64,000 bases of DNA from Mycobacterium colombiense CECT 3035 (GTDB lineage Bacteria; Actinomycetota; Actinomycetes; Mycobacteriales; Mycobacteriaceae): the NCBI RefSeq assembly GCF_002105755.1, contig NZ_CP020821.1, positions 1,488,001-1,552,000 of the forward strand, written 5' to 3'. The notes beneath the pieces were generated by a model. The model saw nothing but the letters and a program-made list of their open reading frames with translations. It had not been told where the DNA came from and searched no databases. This document shows positions 44,125 to 64,000 of this stretch, in pieces (positions within the stretch are counted from its first letter, which is position 1; each line of letters starts with the position of its first letter). The position numbers and the translations under genes are program-made.

Positions 44125-45663
44125 ATGATTAACCAGTCCGACATCCATGCGATGGCGCTGGAACGGGGTTGCTCCGTGACGGCGGTCGCCCTGAGCGACC
44201 AACGTCGTGAAGGCGTCCGCCTGGTCACCGGTGAGCGGCGGGGTTTCGGTGTGAACGCGGCGCTCACGTTCGTTCATGTCCCGTACCCCGCCCCATCGGA
44301 TTGGACACGCAGGACCCTGACTTGCGGTGTGGCGCTGCAGTGTTCGCCGTCGAAAGAACGCGTCACCCAATATCGCCTCCATGAGCTCTCGGCCCGCGAG
44401 CTGCGTGCGCTGACGCTGGTCGAGGCCGGCGTCGCGCTCGGCTGGATCGCGTCGCGGTGGCCCGGCCTGCTGCCCGAAGCTCGACGATGGCTGCCCGAAG
44501 TCCACATCGAAAACGGCGACATGCCTGCCGTTGAGATGTTCGACCTGGCAATCGCATTGGCGGCCACGCGCCAGGAATTGACGCTTCATCCCCTGCTGGG
44601 TTCGTTGCCGCCGGCATACACCGCGCCGCACGGACTGGCCGACCGGCTGCGGCGCAGCTTCGGCAGGATGCCTTGGACCACAACACAGAAGCGGCTGCCG
44701 CGGCCGTACTCGGTCCCGGTCGGCGGCGACGGCGGCGTCCGCAACCCCAACCTGCCGCCGCCGAGCCGGCCGCAGGACAACGATCTCGACGTCACACCGC
44801 AACATCGGCCCGGGATCCCCTATCCCGAATGGAACATGTGGACACAACGATTCATGCAAGACCACGTCGCCCTGATAGAGCGGGTCGAGCACGCCGACGC
44901 CGGGCACGCGCGCCGCACCATGCCGGTGGCCGTCGACGTCCGCAAGTGGTTCGAAGAACACACCCACCGCGCGATGACGAGCCGCCTCGAGGACGGCTCC
45001 GACCTCGATGTCGACCAATACGTCAGCCACTACATCGATCTGGCGACCGGCGCGGCCAAGGAGCCGAAGGTGTTCCGCGACCTGCTGCCCAGCAGCCGCG
45101 ACGTCACCACGGCGCTGCTGCTCGACGGCAGTTCGTCGCTGGGGGTGCACGGCGGGCGCGTATTCCGGCTGGAATTGTCCTGTGCCGACGCGCTTTCGCG
45201 AGCCATGACGCTGGCGCGCGAACGGCACGGCGTGTTCGTCTTCACCGGCAACACCCGCCATCGCGTCGAAGTCCGCTGCCTGAAGGACTTCGAAGACCGT
45301 CGGTTCGTGCCGCCGAGCGGGCTCGGCCTGTCCACTCGCGGCTATACCAGACTCGGTGCCCCGCTTCGGCATTTGACGAACCGGTTGCTGGCGCAGCCCT
45401 GCGAGCGCCGCCTGCTGATCGTCATCGGCGACGGACTGATCTCCGACGAGGGATACGAGGGCCGGTACGCCTGGGCCGATACCGCGCACGCGGTCGAGGA
45501 GGCCAACGAGGCCGGGGTCTCGATCTACTACGTGGGGGTGGGACCCACCCGCGTCGATCCGCTGCCGGAGGTGTTCGGGCCTCGCCGCTCGCAGCGGATC
45601 CGGCGCATCGAGGAGCTGCCCCGGGTATTGGCCCATGTCCACCGTGAACTGGTCGCCGCGTGA
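44125..45663 (+). CDS. NorD-like VWA-domain protein
   Basis: 512 residues. The C-terminal 190 residues form a von Willebrand A domain: the MIDAS motif reads LLLDGSSSLG (DxSxS), with YTRLGAPLRHL and VIGDGLISDEGYEGRYAWAD following. The GYEGRY...D segment is characteristic of NorD/CbbO-type proteins. NorD acts with the MoxR-type ATPase NorQ to insert metal into, and activate, nitric oxide reductase; CbbO/CbbQ do likewise for RuBisCO. The partner ATPase gene follows after 22 bases. No nitric oxide reductase gene is present here, so the client is probably one of the neighbouring membrane proteins. Confidence 0.85.
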   Translation: MINQSDIHAMALERGCSVTAVALSDQRREGVRLVTGERRGFGVNAALTFVHVPYPAPSDWTRRTLTCGVALQCSPSKERVTQYRLHELSARELRALTLVEAGVALGWIASRWPGLLPEARRWLPEVHIENGDMPAVEMFDLAIALAATRQELTLHPLLGSLPPAYTAPHGLADRLRRSFGRMPWTTTQKRLPRPYSVPVGGDGGVRNPNLPPPSRPQDNDLDVTPQHRPGIPYPEWNMWTQRFMQDHVALIERVEHADAGHARRTMPVAVDVRKWFEEHTHRAMTSRLEDGSDLDVDQYVSHYIDLATGAAKEPKVFRDLLPSSRDVTTALLLDGSSSLGVHGGRVFRLELSCADALSRAMTLARERHGVFVFTGNTRHRVEVRCLKDFEDRRFVPPSGLGLSTRGYTRLGAPLRHLTNRLLAQPCERRLLIVIGDGLISDEGYEGRYAWADTAHAVEEANEAGVSIYYVGVGPTRVDPLPEVFGPRRSQRIRRIEELPRVLAHVHRELVAA

Positions 45664-45685
45664 GCGCCGGCCTGCTGAGGAAGAG

Positions 45686-46495
45686 ATGACGACCGACACA
45701 TACTTCGCTAACGGCAACGAGGTTCAGCTGTTCGAGCAGGCCTTCCACCGGCGCATCCCGGTGATGCTCACCGGTCCGACCGGCTGCGGCAAGACTCGCT
45801 TCGTCGAGCACATGGGCTCGTTGCTGCAGCGGCCGGTGCTCACCATCAGTTGTCACGACGACCTGACCAGCTCCGACCTCGTCGGCCGCTTCATGGTGAC
45901 CGGCGGCGACGTCGTCTGGACCGACGGCCCGCTGACCCGGGCCGTCAAAGCCGGCGCGATCTGCTATCTCGACGAAGTCGTCGAGGCCCGCCACGACTCC
46001 CTGGCGATTCTGCATTCGCTCACCGATCACCGGCGGTCGCTGTACCTCGACCGCGCCGGCGAGGTTGTGCAGGCACCCGGCGAGTTCATGCTGGTGTGTT
46101 CCTACAACCCGGCCTACCGCAGCTCGCTCAAGGAGCTCAAACCGTCGTTCCGCCAACGCTTTGCCACGCTGGCAATGCACTACCTGCCGCCGGACCGCGA
46201 GGCGGAGGTGATCGTCGCCGAATCCGGAATCCCGTTGGCCACGGCGCGGCGGCTGGTCGCCTGCGCGGTCGCGATCCGCACCGCCGACCAAGCATTCCAT
46301 TTCGAGCCGCCGTCGACGCGGGTGCTGGTCACGGCCGCTCAGTTGATCGCCGCCGGCGCAACCGAACTGGATGCGGCCGACGCCTGCATACTCGCGCCGC
46401 TGAGCACCGACGGCGCCGTCACCGACGGCCTCCGTGAAGTCGCGGCCGCCAGCCTGGGCGCGCCGGACACATCAGACGCGTCGAGCAGTTCGTAG
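45686..46495 (+). CDS. MoxR-family AAA+ ATPase (NorQ/CbbQ-like)
   Basis: 269 residues from the ATG at 45,686. Walker A GPTGCGKT is at residues about 30-37, Walker B is in AICYLDEVVEAR, and sensor-type residues are in VCSYNPAYRSSLKELKPSFRQRF. The NorQ/CbbQ subgroup assembles into rings that use ATP to remodel a client enzyme with their VWA partner. The VWA partner is encoded directly upstream. The C-terminal VAAASLGAPDTSDASSSS tail is not conserved-looking. Assignment to the NorQ/CbbQ branch is good; the client is inferred. Confidence 0.9.
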   Translation: MTTDTYFANGNEVQLFEQAFHRRIPVMLTGPTGCGKTRFVEHMGSLLQRPVLTISCHDDLTSSDLVGRFMVTGGDVVWTDGPLTRAVKAGAICYLDEVVEARHDSLAILHSLTDHRRSLYLDRAGEVVQAPGEFMLVCSYNPAYRSSLKELKPSFRQRFATLAMHYLPPDREAEVIVAESGIPLATARRLVACAVAIRTADQAFHFEPPSTRVLVTAAQLIAAGATELDAADACILAPLSTDGAVTDGLREVAAASLGAPDTSDASSSS

Positions 46496-46510
46496 AAAGG
46501 AGCAACCGGC

Positions 46511-46639
46511 ATGGACCGACAAGAGGAGAAGCGCAAGAGGGCGCTCATCATCTTCCAGATCTTCATTTATGGCTACCTCCTGGCGATGTTCGGCGTCCAG
46601 CTCTACATGTCGTTTGCGCGCGGGTGGTGGGATCTGTGA
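46511..46639 (+). CDS. Single-helix membrane microprotein (42 residues)
   Basis: The ATG at 46,511 encodes a charged N-terminus (MDRQEEKRKRA) and one membrane helix (LIIFQIFIYGYLLAMFGVQL), ending FARGWWDL. An AAAGGAG ribosome site precedes it. Its stop overlaps the GTG start of membrane protein copy B (GTGA), so the two are translationally coupled. It is a good candidate for a small subunit of the same complex. No known family was recognised. Confidence 0.65.
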   Translation: MDRQEEKRKRALIIFQIFIYGYLLAMFGVQLYMSFARGWWDL

Positions 46640-47331
46640 CTCTGCCTGCGGCGCAGGCGGATTCGGTGGGCCTCGAGGATCATCACGACGAATCCCGCCA
46701 GGCCCAGCGCCGCGCCGATAAGTGGATGATCGTCGGCGCCGGCCTGATGGGCATGTGGGCGCCCGGCCTGATCGGCTTTCCCATATTCATGCGCGGGGTG
46801 TGGCTGCAGCGCCAGGCCCTGCGCGCCGGGCTGTCGGTCCGGCCCATGATCGTCACCCTGATCGGCTACCTGGTGCTGATCGACGGAATGCTCAACAGCC
46901 TGGGCTGGGCCCTGGACCTGGTGGCCAACCACACGCTGATCAACCGCGTGCTGATGGTCGGTTGGGGCAACATGTTCGACGCCGGTTATTTCTGGCACTA
47001 CAACGAACTTTGGGTCGGCGGCGCCGCCGGTCCGGGTGAGAAGGCCTATGTGGCCGGCCTGATCCTCACGGTCTTCTCCATGCGGGTGGCCGCGGCGATC
47101 GGCTTCCTGCAGATGAAGCGGTGGGGTCATCAGTGGATGGTCGTCACGTGCTGGATGGGCGTGGTGATCTGGTCGGCCTACGTCTTCAACATGACCATGT
47201 TCGCCGACGTGCGGTACGCGGGCGTCGTCTTCCCGGTCATCGGCTGGTGGCTCTATGACATCTTCTACATCACCCCATTCCTCGCCATCCCCTATCTGCA
47301 CACCGTCAATCGCGAAATCTTCTCCGACTAG
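46636..47331 (+). CDS. Polytopic membrane protein, copy B (unknown family)
   Basis: 231 residues from the GTG at 46,636, with five or six membrane segments between residues 30 and 220. Residues fully shared with copy A include Asp94, His99, Asp115, His121 and Glu124 (in [18 protein letters not shown]), His165 (RWGHQW), Asp191, Asp208 and His222 (PYLHTV). Four conserved His plus acidic residues in or near membrane helices suggest a metal site. The adjacent NorQ/NorD-type chaperones support that idea. It is not recognisably NorB, PmoA/AmoC or AlkB. A new membrane oxidase or reductase is the working hypothesis. Confidence 0.7.
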   Translation: MTLPAAQADSVGLEDHHDESRQAQRRADKWMIVGAGLMGMWAPGLIGFPIFMRGVWLQRQALRAGLSVRPMIVTLIGYLVLIDGMLNSLGWALDLVANHTLINRVLMVGWGNMFDAGYFWHYNELWVGGAAGPGEKAYVAGLILTVFSMRVAAAIGFLQMKRWGHQWMVVTCWMGVVIWSAYVFNMTMFADVRYAGVVFPVIGWWLYDIFYITPFLAIPYLHTVNREIFSD

Positions 47332-47345
47332 CAAGGAGTCGTGCC

Positions 47346-47786
47346 ATGACAAGCCCTTCCACACCGGCGTCCACCGAAGTCAAAGACCCGAGCACCGAAC
47401 TCGAGCCGGGGACGACGCCGTACTACGCGCGGATGCACAAATGGATCAAGCGGGCCGTGCTGGTATGCCTGGTGGCCCTGGTGATCGAGGGTGCGTTCAC
47501 GTTGCCGTTCATGGCCGTCTACTACGGCTACCCGACGCTGAGCCTCACCCAGATCTGCAGTGAGCTACTCAAGATCCGGTACTCCAACGACACGCTCGAA
47601 TGCAAGTACCCCTACCCACCGTTCGGGCCGCCCGAGGGCGCCGAGGGCAAGGCGACCGCGCAGGACGTGTGGGGCATTCAGCCGATACCGAAATATCATC
47701 GGCTGGGATTCCGCGAACTCGTCAAGATCCACAACGACCGGCTGGCCCGCCAAGCGGCCCAGCAACAGGCGGCGTCGCACCCATGA
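47346..47786 (+). CDS. Bitopic membrane protein, last gene of the NorQD-like operon
   Basis: 146 residues. One membrane segment ([21 protein letters not shown], residues about 42-62) separates a short N-terminal tail from a C-terminal domain with two cysteines ([26 protein letters not shown]). It starts 14 bases after copy B on the same strand and so belongs to the operon. No family is recognised. The soluble domain is probably extracytoplasmic and might dock or stabilise the complex. The gene converges with the Rv2047c-type gene with a 16-base gap. Confidence 0.62.
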   Translation: MTSPSTPASTEVKDPSTELEPGTTPYYARMHKWIKRAVLVCLVALVIEGAFTLPFMAVYYGYPTLSLTQICSELLKIRYSNDTLECKYPYPPFGPPEGAEGKATAQDVWGIQPIPKYHRLGFRELVKIHNDRLARQAAQQQAASHP

Positions 47787-47802
47787 CGGGGCTGGAGTTC
47801 GA

Positions 47803-50412
47803 CTAGTTCAGCGAGTCATCCGCGGCCAGCTCGAGCACCCGAATCTCGCCGGTGGTGCCGTCGACCTCGATGAGCGCGCCCTGCGGCAATGACCGGGTGG
47901 CCCCCTGGACGTCGACGACGCAGGGGAAGCCGAATTCGCGGGCCACCACCGCCGCGTGCGACATCGGGCCGCCGAGTTCGGTCACCACCGCGGCGGCATA
48001 GCAGAACGCCGCGGTGTAGCCGACGTCGGTGACCTCCGCGACGAGGACCTCCCCGGGTTGCAAATCGTCGATGGTTTCGGGACGCACGATGCGCACCCGG
48101 CCGCGGACCCGTCCCCCGCAGACGCCGACGCCGCGCAGGGTGTCGCCACTGGTCAGGGGTGGCGGAAAGGCTTCGGTGGGCTGCCAGCTCCCGCTGAACA
48201 CCGTGGGCGGGGAGATGGCGACCAGGCGGCGCTGCTCGGCGCGGCGCCGGGCCACCAGCGAGGCGACATCCGCCGGAAGTGCATCGAGCTCGTCGACGAG
48301 CAGATAGAAGACGTCGTCGACGCTGTCGAAGAGCCCGGCTTCGACCAACCTGCGGCCGTACTCGCGCATCAAGTTACGCAGCACCCAGTTGGCCCGCACC
48401 ACCTTGTCGCGCCGAACTTCGCGATCGCGCAGCTGGCGTGCCGCCACGCGCGCAACAGGCTTGGCCCGCAGAGGGATCCGGGGAGGCGACGGCGGCGGCG
48501 TGGGAGCCGCGCTCATCGCCCTGGTCACCATGCGGACGAGCAACTCGGGATCGTCGGCGTAGCTGGTCGAGAGCATCTCGAGCTCGGCCGGGCCTCGATG
48601 GCCGATCAGCGCCAGCTCGGCCAGCACCGCCGCGTGGAACTCGGGGGCCTCGACGGCCAGCTTCCCCAGCCGCTCCCCCGGTTCGGCCAGCAGGGCAGTC
48701 ACTTTGGAGTCGCGCTGCGCGGCAACCACCAACCGCTGCATCGCCTCGACCGAGCGGGCGCTGACCAATTCCGGCCCAGCCGGTGCGGCGGTGTCTCGCC
48801 CACACAGTCCCCGCAGCAACACGTTGAACGCCGCGCACAGCATGAACGACGCCGAGGCCAGCACCCAGCCGTGCACAACCTCGTCGCGCGCCAGCGAGAT
48901 CAGGCTGAGCAGCCTGCGAGTGTCGAGTTGGGTGACGTCGTCGCCGGCCAAGCGTTCCAGTCGATCGACATCGGCAACGAACTCATGGGTGTCCGCCGAC
49001 GACCCGGCGGACAGGCCGATCAGGTTGACGCCGAACACGCCGATGTTGCGCGGGGTGCGCAGTAGCTTTCGGAGGCGGCCGGTTTCGGCGCGCGGCCGCT
49101 CCGCACCGAAGACGGGAAGTGCGGCCATGCTGGGGCCGAAAAACCCGCTGTTGCTGACGATCATCGCGGGCTTGGCGAACGGGACCACCTCGGCCATGTA
49201 GTGCGCCGAGGTGATGGCGCCGTAGAGGCGGTGCGCGAACACCGCAACGGTGCGCATCGCGATTTCACGCTGGATGATCCCGCCGGGCCGAAGCCGCTCG
49301 GCGATCGCCACGCCGCCGGCGCGCAGCCCCCGCACGGTCACCGACGCCGACGCCGGAGAGAACGGGCCGGGTAGGGCCTCCGACAAATTGGTGGCCAGGA
49401 AGGTCGGAAAGCGCGGGTCGATCGGGGTGTCGAATTCTCCGTTATCCCCTGCCGGGCCGGCCCAATCGGGCTTCACGCCGTCCTCGGAGGGCGCATCGAC
49501 TGACGGTAGGTCGTCGATGGTGGCCATCCGCCACGGTAGGGATATCACTCGGTTGCCGATGGTGACCCGTCCGCGCACCGCGAGCGCGAAATCCTCGACG
49601 CATTCACCGGAGCTCCACGCCGGCCGAAATCCCCACTGGTCACGCAATCGCGCAGTGTCCATGAATGCGGCGCCGTGCACTCGTTGCAGCTCGGACCGCC
49701 CCGGGCCCCACCGCACCACCGGGCGTCCGAGCGTCGCCGCGATGCGCCGGAAGGTCAGCTCGCCCGGTGCAGCGAGATTAACCGGACCACTGCCGATTTC
49801 GGCGTCCACGATCGCCCGGTCGAACAGCCGAAGCGCGTCGTCGAGGTGGACGACCTGGATGCGCCGGTCGGGCGATTCGTCGGGGAACACCGGCAGCGCC
49901 AGCACTCGGCGCACCCAATTGTCGACACTGCGGCCGAGGATCAGCGCGCAGCGGATCGCGATCCATTCCATGCCGGATTCCGCAAGCATCTGTTCGACCC
50001 GGGCTTTGTGCCGGCCATCGGTGCCGGCCGGGGTTGTCGCGTCGTGCTCGGTCCTCGGCGCATCTCCGCCGCCGTACACGTGTGCCGACGACGGAAAGAC
50101 GATGCGACGAGTGCCCGTGTCTACCACCGCCGCAAGGACATTGGCCGTTCCGTCGATGTTGACCTGCGAGCTCGTCCCGTCATCAGCTCCGGGGCTCGTC
50201 TGCCATGCGCAGTGCGCGACGACGTCCGCGCCGGCAAGGCCGCGTGTGACGGCGGTGGCATCACGGATGTCGGCGGCGACGAACTGCGCTGCGCTCGGCC
50301 AGCTGTCGGGCCTCCGGCGCGCGAGGCCGACGACATCGTGGCCTGCACTCAGCAGCCGGGTGGTGAGGCCGCGGCCGAGCACGCCGCCGGCCCCGGTGAC
50401 CGCGATTCTCAC
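47803..50412 (-). CDS. Rv2047c-type fusion: epimerase + PEP-utilising-enzyme-like domains
   Basis: 869 residues. Residues 1-290 are an NAD(P)-binding epimerase-like domain (MRIAVTGAGGVLGRGLTTRLL, IVFPSSAHVYGGG). From about residue 335 (FLATNLSEALPGPFSP) through GHRGPAELEM (about 604), the protein resembles the middle part of rifampin phosphotransferase/PEP-synthase proteins. Residues about 780-860 form the swivelling phosphohistidine domain with GGPMSHAAVVARE (His near residue 819). The ATP-grasp domain that usually phosphorylates this His is absent. The gene lies 72 bases downstream of pks12 on the same strand, as in M. tuberculosis, which suggests a link to mycoketide lipid biosynthesis. 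The reaction is unknown. Confidence 0.88.
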   Translation of the reverse strand: MRIAVTGAGGVLGRGLTTRLLSAGHDVVGLARRRPDSWPSAAQFVAADIRDATAVTRGLAGADVVAHCAWQTSPGADDGTSSQVNIDGTANVLAAVVDTGTRRIVFPSSAHVYGGGDAPRTEHDATTPAGTDGRHKARVEQMLAESGMEWIAIRCALILGRSVDNWVRRVLALPVFPDESPDRRIQVVHLDDALRLFDRAIVDAEIGSGPVNLAAPGELTFRRIAATLGRPVVRWGPGRSELQRVHGAAFMDTARLRDQWGFRPAWSSGECVEDFALAVRGRVTIGNRVISLPWRMATIDDLPSVDAPSEDGVKPDWAGPAGDNGEFDTPIDPRFPTFLATNLSEALPGPFSPASASVTVRGLRAGGVAIAERLRPGGIIQREIAMRTVAVFAHRLYGAITSAHYMAEVVPFAKPAMIVSNSGFFGPSMAALPVFGAERPRAETGRLRKLLRTPRNIGVFGVNLIGLSAGSSADTHEFVADVDRLERLAGDDVTQLDTRRLLSLISLARDEVVHGWVLASASFMLCAAFNVLLRGLCGRDTAAPAGPELVSARSVEAMQRLVVAAQRDSKVTALLAEPGERLGKLAVEAPEFHAAVLAELALIGHRGPAELEMLSTSYADDPELLVRMVTRAMSAAPTPPPSPPRIPLRAKPVARVAARQLRDREVRRDKVVRANWVLRNLMREYGRRLVEAGLFDSVDDVFYLLVDELDALPADVASLVARRRAEQRRLVAISPPTVFSGSWQPTEAFPPPLTSGDTLRGVGVCGGRVRGRVRIVRPETIDDLQPGEVLVAEVTDVGYTAAFCYAAAVVTELGGPMSHAAVVAREFGFPCVVDVQGATRSLPQGALIEVDGTTGEIRVLELAADDSLN

Positions 50413-50484
50413 AAAGAGCCCTCACTCAATTGCGCCGCTCCTCCTCATCGCTGCGCTCTGCATCGTCGCCGGCGCGGCTCATTG

Positions 50485-63015
<12,531 letters not shown>

Positions 63016-63423
63016 TCCAAACCTCACCTAACGACGTTCGGCCGTCTTTCACCGCCGGATGCGGTTTTCGCCGAGTGACGGACTTTGCTGCACGAGGCGA
63101 CGCCGTTTCCCGTTCGACCAGCGTCGTGCAGCTCTCCGACCCAAGAATATTGCTGGTGAGTATGGCCAACTCCGACTGGATTTCAAAACGTCCGCTGCTC
63201 GCGGGTGCTACGGGAGGACCGGCATGGACCGCTGCGCCGCGCCGCGCACAGAAGATGTGAGGCCGGGCGGCCGAGGTGCCCGTTGCACAAGGGTGCGCTG
63301 TAGACACGGCCCGACGTCCATGGCGCGACTGTACCCGGCTGACCATAACTGGTGGTCAGACGCGGGTCGTGCAAAGCCTGGCGCAGCGCGGGGCCCCTGG
63401 CCGCCGCGATCCGGACGGCGCGG
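63016..63423. other. Non-coding region upstream of pks12
   Basis: About 408 bases between the Rv2049c-type gene and pks12. Open frames here (for example 63,183-63,431 minus) have no protein-like features. The promoter of pks12 should lie here. I see an AT-richer patch near 63,125-63,190 but no promoter or operator I can name with confidence. Confidence 0.5.
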
Positions 63424-63798
63424 TCACACACCCGCCCGGCGCCAGCCGTCGGCGGCCCGGGCGGCCTGGATCAGCGCGTCGCACAACTGGCGTAGCTCGG
63501 TGGCCCCGGCGCCTTCGTCGACGGCCGTCGCGACGTCCTCGGCCGCACACCGCACCTGATAGACGCGATCCGACAGGTCGGCGGCATCCTCGGCCGACAG
63601 CACCACCGCGTCCTCGGGCACGACCGCGCCGTTGCGGTTCAGCGAGGCCCGTTGTTCGTACGCGCGCTGCCGGCACGACTGCCGGCAGTACTGGCGGCGA
63701 CGGCCCAATCCCGCATCGGTAACGTCACGGCCGCACCAGCGACAGGGCTGCGGGCGGGTGCGGCGGCTCACGCCTGCCGACTGTAGTCGGGTTTTCAC
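63424..63798 (-). CDS. Rv2049c-type zinc-ribbon protein
   Basis: 124 residues from the GTG at 63,798; a GTG at 63,771 would give a shorter protein. Cys19, Cys22, Cys38 and Cys42 (QPCRWCGRD, RQYCRQSCRQRAYEQR) form a probable zinc ribbon in a very basic N-terminal region. The C-terminal half (LSDRVYQVRCAAEDVATAV) is helical. The position between pks12 and rbpA is that of Rv2049c in M. tuberculosis. It could bind nucleic acid. The function is unknown. Confidence 0.72.
   Translation of the reverse strand: MKTRLQSAGVSRRTRPQPCRWCGRDVTDAGLGRRRQYCRQSCRQRAYEQRASLNRNGAVVPEDAVVLSAEDAADLSDRVYQVRCAAEDVATAVDEGAGATELRQLCDALIQAARAADGWRRAGV
63777..63790. promoter_or_regulatory. Palindrome at the divergent Rv2049c-type/rbpA region
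   Basis: CCGACTGTAGTCGG has perfect six-base arms around GT. Its core resembles the TGACTGTAGTCA operator at 43,186-43,197 but differs at the outer base of each arm. It lies about 160 bases before rbpA and inside the first codons of the Rv2049c-type frame. It may be an operator or chance. Confidence 0.3.
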
Positions 63799-63950
63799 GG
63801 CGATCCCGGTATCATTGAGGGTCGCGTCGCGTATGCCGGTCCCGGCCGGGAACTGCGCAGATCGCCGCAGCGTTTGCTAACTGGACAGATTGCATTGAAC
63901 TGCAGTAAGGGAGCCGCAGAGCTCCGAGAAGACCTGAAGGAGTAGCAGCC

Positions 63951-64000
63951 ATGGCTGATCGCGTACTGAGAGGCAGTCGCCTCGGGGCCGTGAGCTACGA
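63951..64000 (+). CDS. rbpA: RNA polymerase-binding protein RbpA (N-terminus only)
   Basis: The ATG at 63,951 follows a GAAGGAG ribosome site. The 16 codons read MADRVLRGSRLGAVSY, identical to the start of mycobacterial RbpA (Rv2050). RbpA binds sigma-A/sigma-B and RNA polymerase and stabilises the open promoter complex; it is essential in mycobacteria. The rest of the gene lies beyond the window. The position directly after the pks12 block matches M. tuberculosis. Confidence 0.95.
   Translation, partial: MADRVLRGSRLGAVSY

Noticed and set aside
43251..47331. Paralogous membrane proteins as particulate methane/ammonia monooxygenase or nitric oxide reductase subunits
   Set aside because: The copper-site motifs of PmoC/AmoC and the His pattern of NorB are not found. 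Only the accessory NorQ/NorD-like genes resemble that context.
63183..63431. 82-codon minus-strand frame upstream of pks12
   Set aside because: Composition is not protein-like, there is no ribosome site, and it overlaps the likely pks12 promoter region.

Overview
This window comes from a mycobacterium. It is GC-rich, and its right half follows the Mycobacterium tuberculosis gene order: sugar ABC transporter (Rv2041c to Rv2038c type), Rv2042c type, pncA, then lipT, lppI, an Rv2047c-type gene, pks12, an Rv2049c-type gene and rbpA. PncA has the exact 186-residue length seen in M. tuberculosis, and the last 16 codons read the start of RbpA. A slow grower of the M. avium-complex kind is plausible, but the species cannot be fixed from the sequence alone.

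Left part (1-20,800). Two tandem-domain universal stress proteins and a SpoIIAA-like protein each have a DosR-type box 50 to 51 bases before their start codon. Between them lie a lipid-metabolism group (acyl-CoA dehydrogenase, two hot-dog-fold proteins, a SnoaL-like protein, an epimerase and an aldo/keto reductase), an acyltransferase-3 membrane protein and a frameshifted flavin-reductase-fold gene. At 12.1-15.5 kb a fully overlapping operon runs OsmC, acyl-CoA-dehydrogenase-like flavoprotein, ECF sigma, zinc anti-sigma, formate/nitrite-type channel. The efeUOB iron-uptake operon follows, with an IdeR-like box before efeU, then DUF3097 and DUF3349 genes.

Middle part (21,300-35,400). The four-gene sugar ABC importer is followed by a SigJ-like sigma factor with a divergent DoxX gene, the Rv2042c-type gene and pncA. 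Next come a DoxX protein with a repetitive charged tail, a zeta-toxin-type kinase with a ParD-like partner and a palindromic operator, gluconokinase, a large phosphotransferase fusion, lipT and lppI.

Accessory block (35,425-47,786). M. tuberculosis has lppI and Rv2047c side by side; here about 12 kb separates them. The block holds a P450-SDR pair with its own TetR, a frameshifted lipoprotein gene, and two DapB-fold reductases, an SDR and a second TetR. It ends in a tight seven-gene operon: two paralogous polytopic membrane proteins, two single-helix microproteins, a NorD-like VWA protein, a NorQ-like MoxR ATPase and a bitopic membrane protein. Three promoters around the second TetR carry the same 12-base palindrome, TGACTKTMGTCA. 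They drive the SDR, one reductase and the membrane operon. This looks like one regulon feeding an undescribed, probably metal-dependent membrane enzyme matured by a NorQ/NorD-type chaperone pair.

Right part (47,803-64,000). The Rv2047c-type fusion and the 12.5-kb pks12 gene (two full reducing modules for mycoketide synthesis) lie on the minus strand, followed by the Rv2049c-type gene and the start of rbpA. Four genes carry single-base frameshifts in or next to G/C runs. These may be real lesions or assembly errors.
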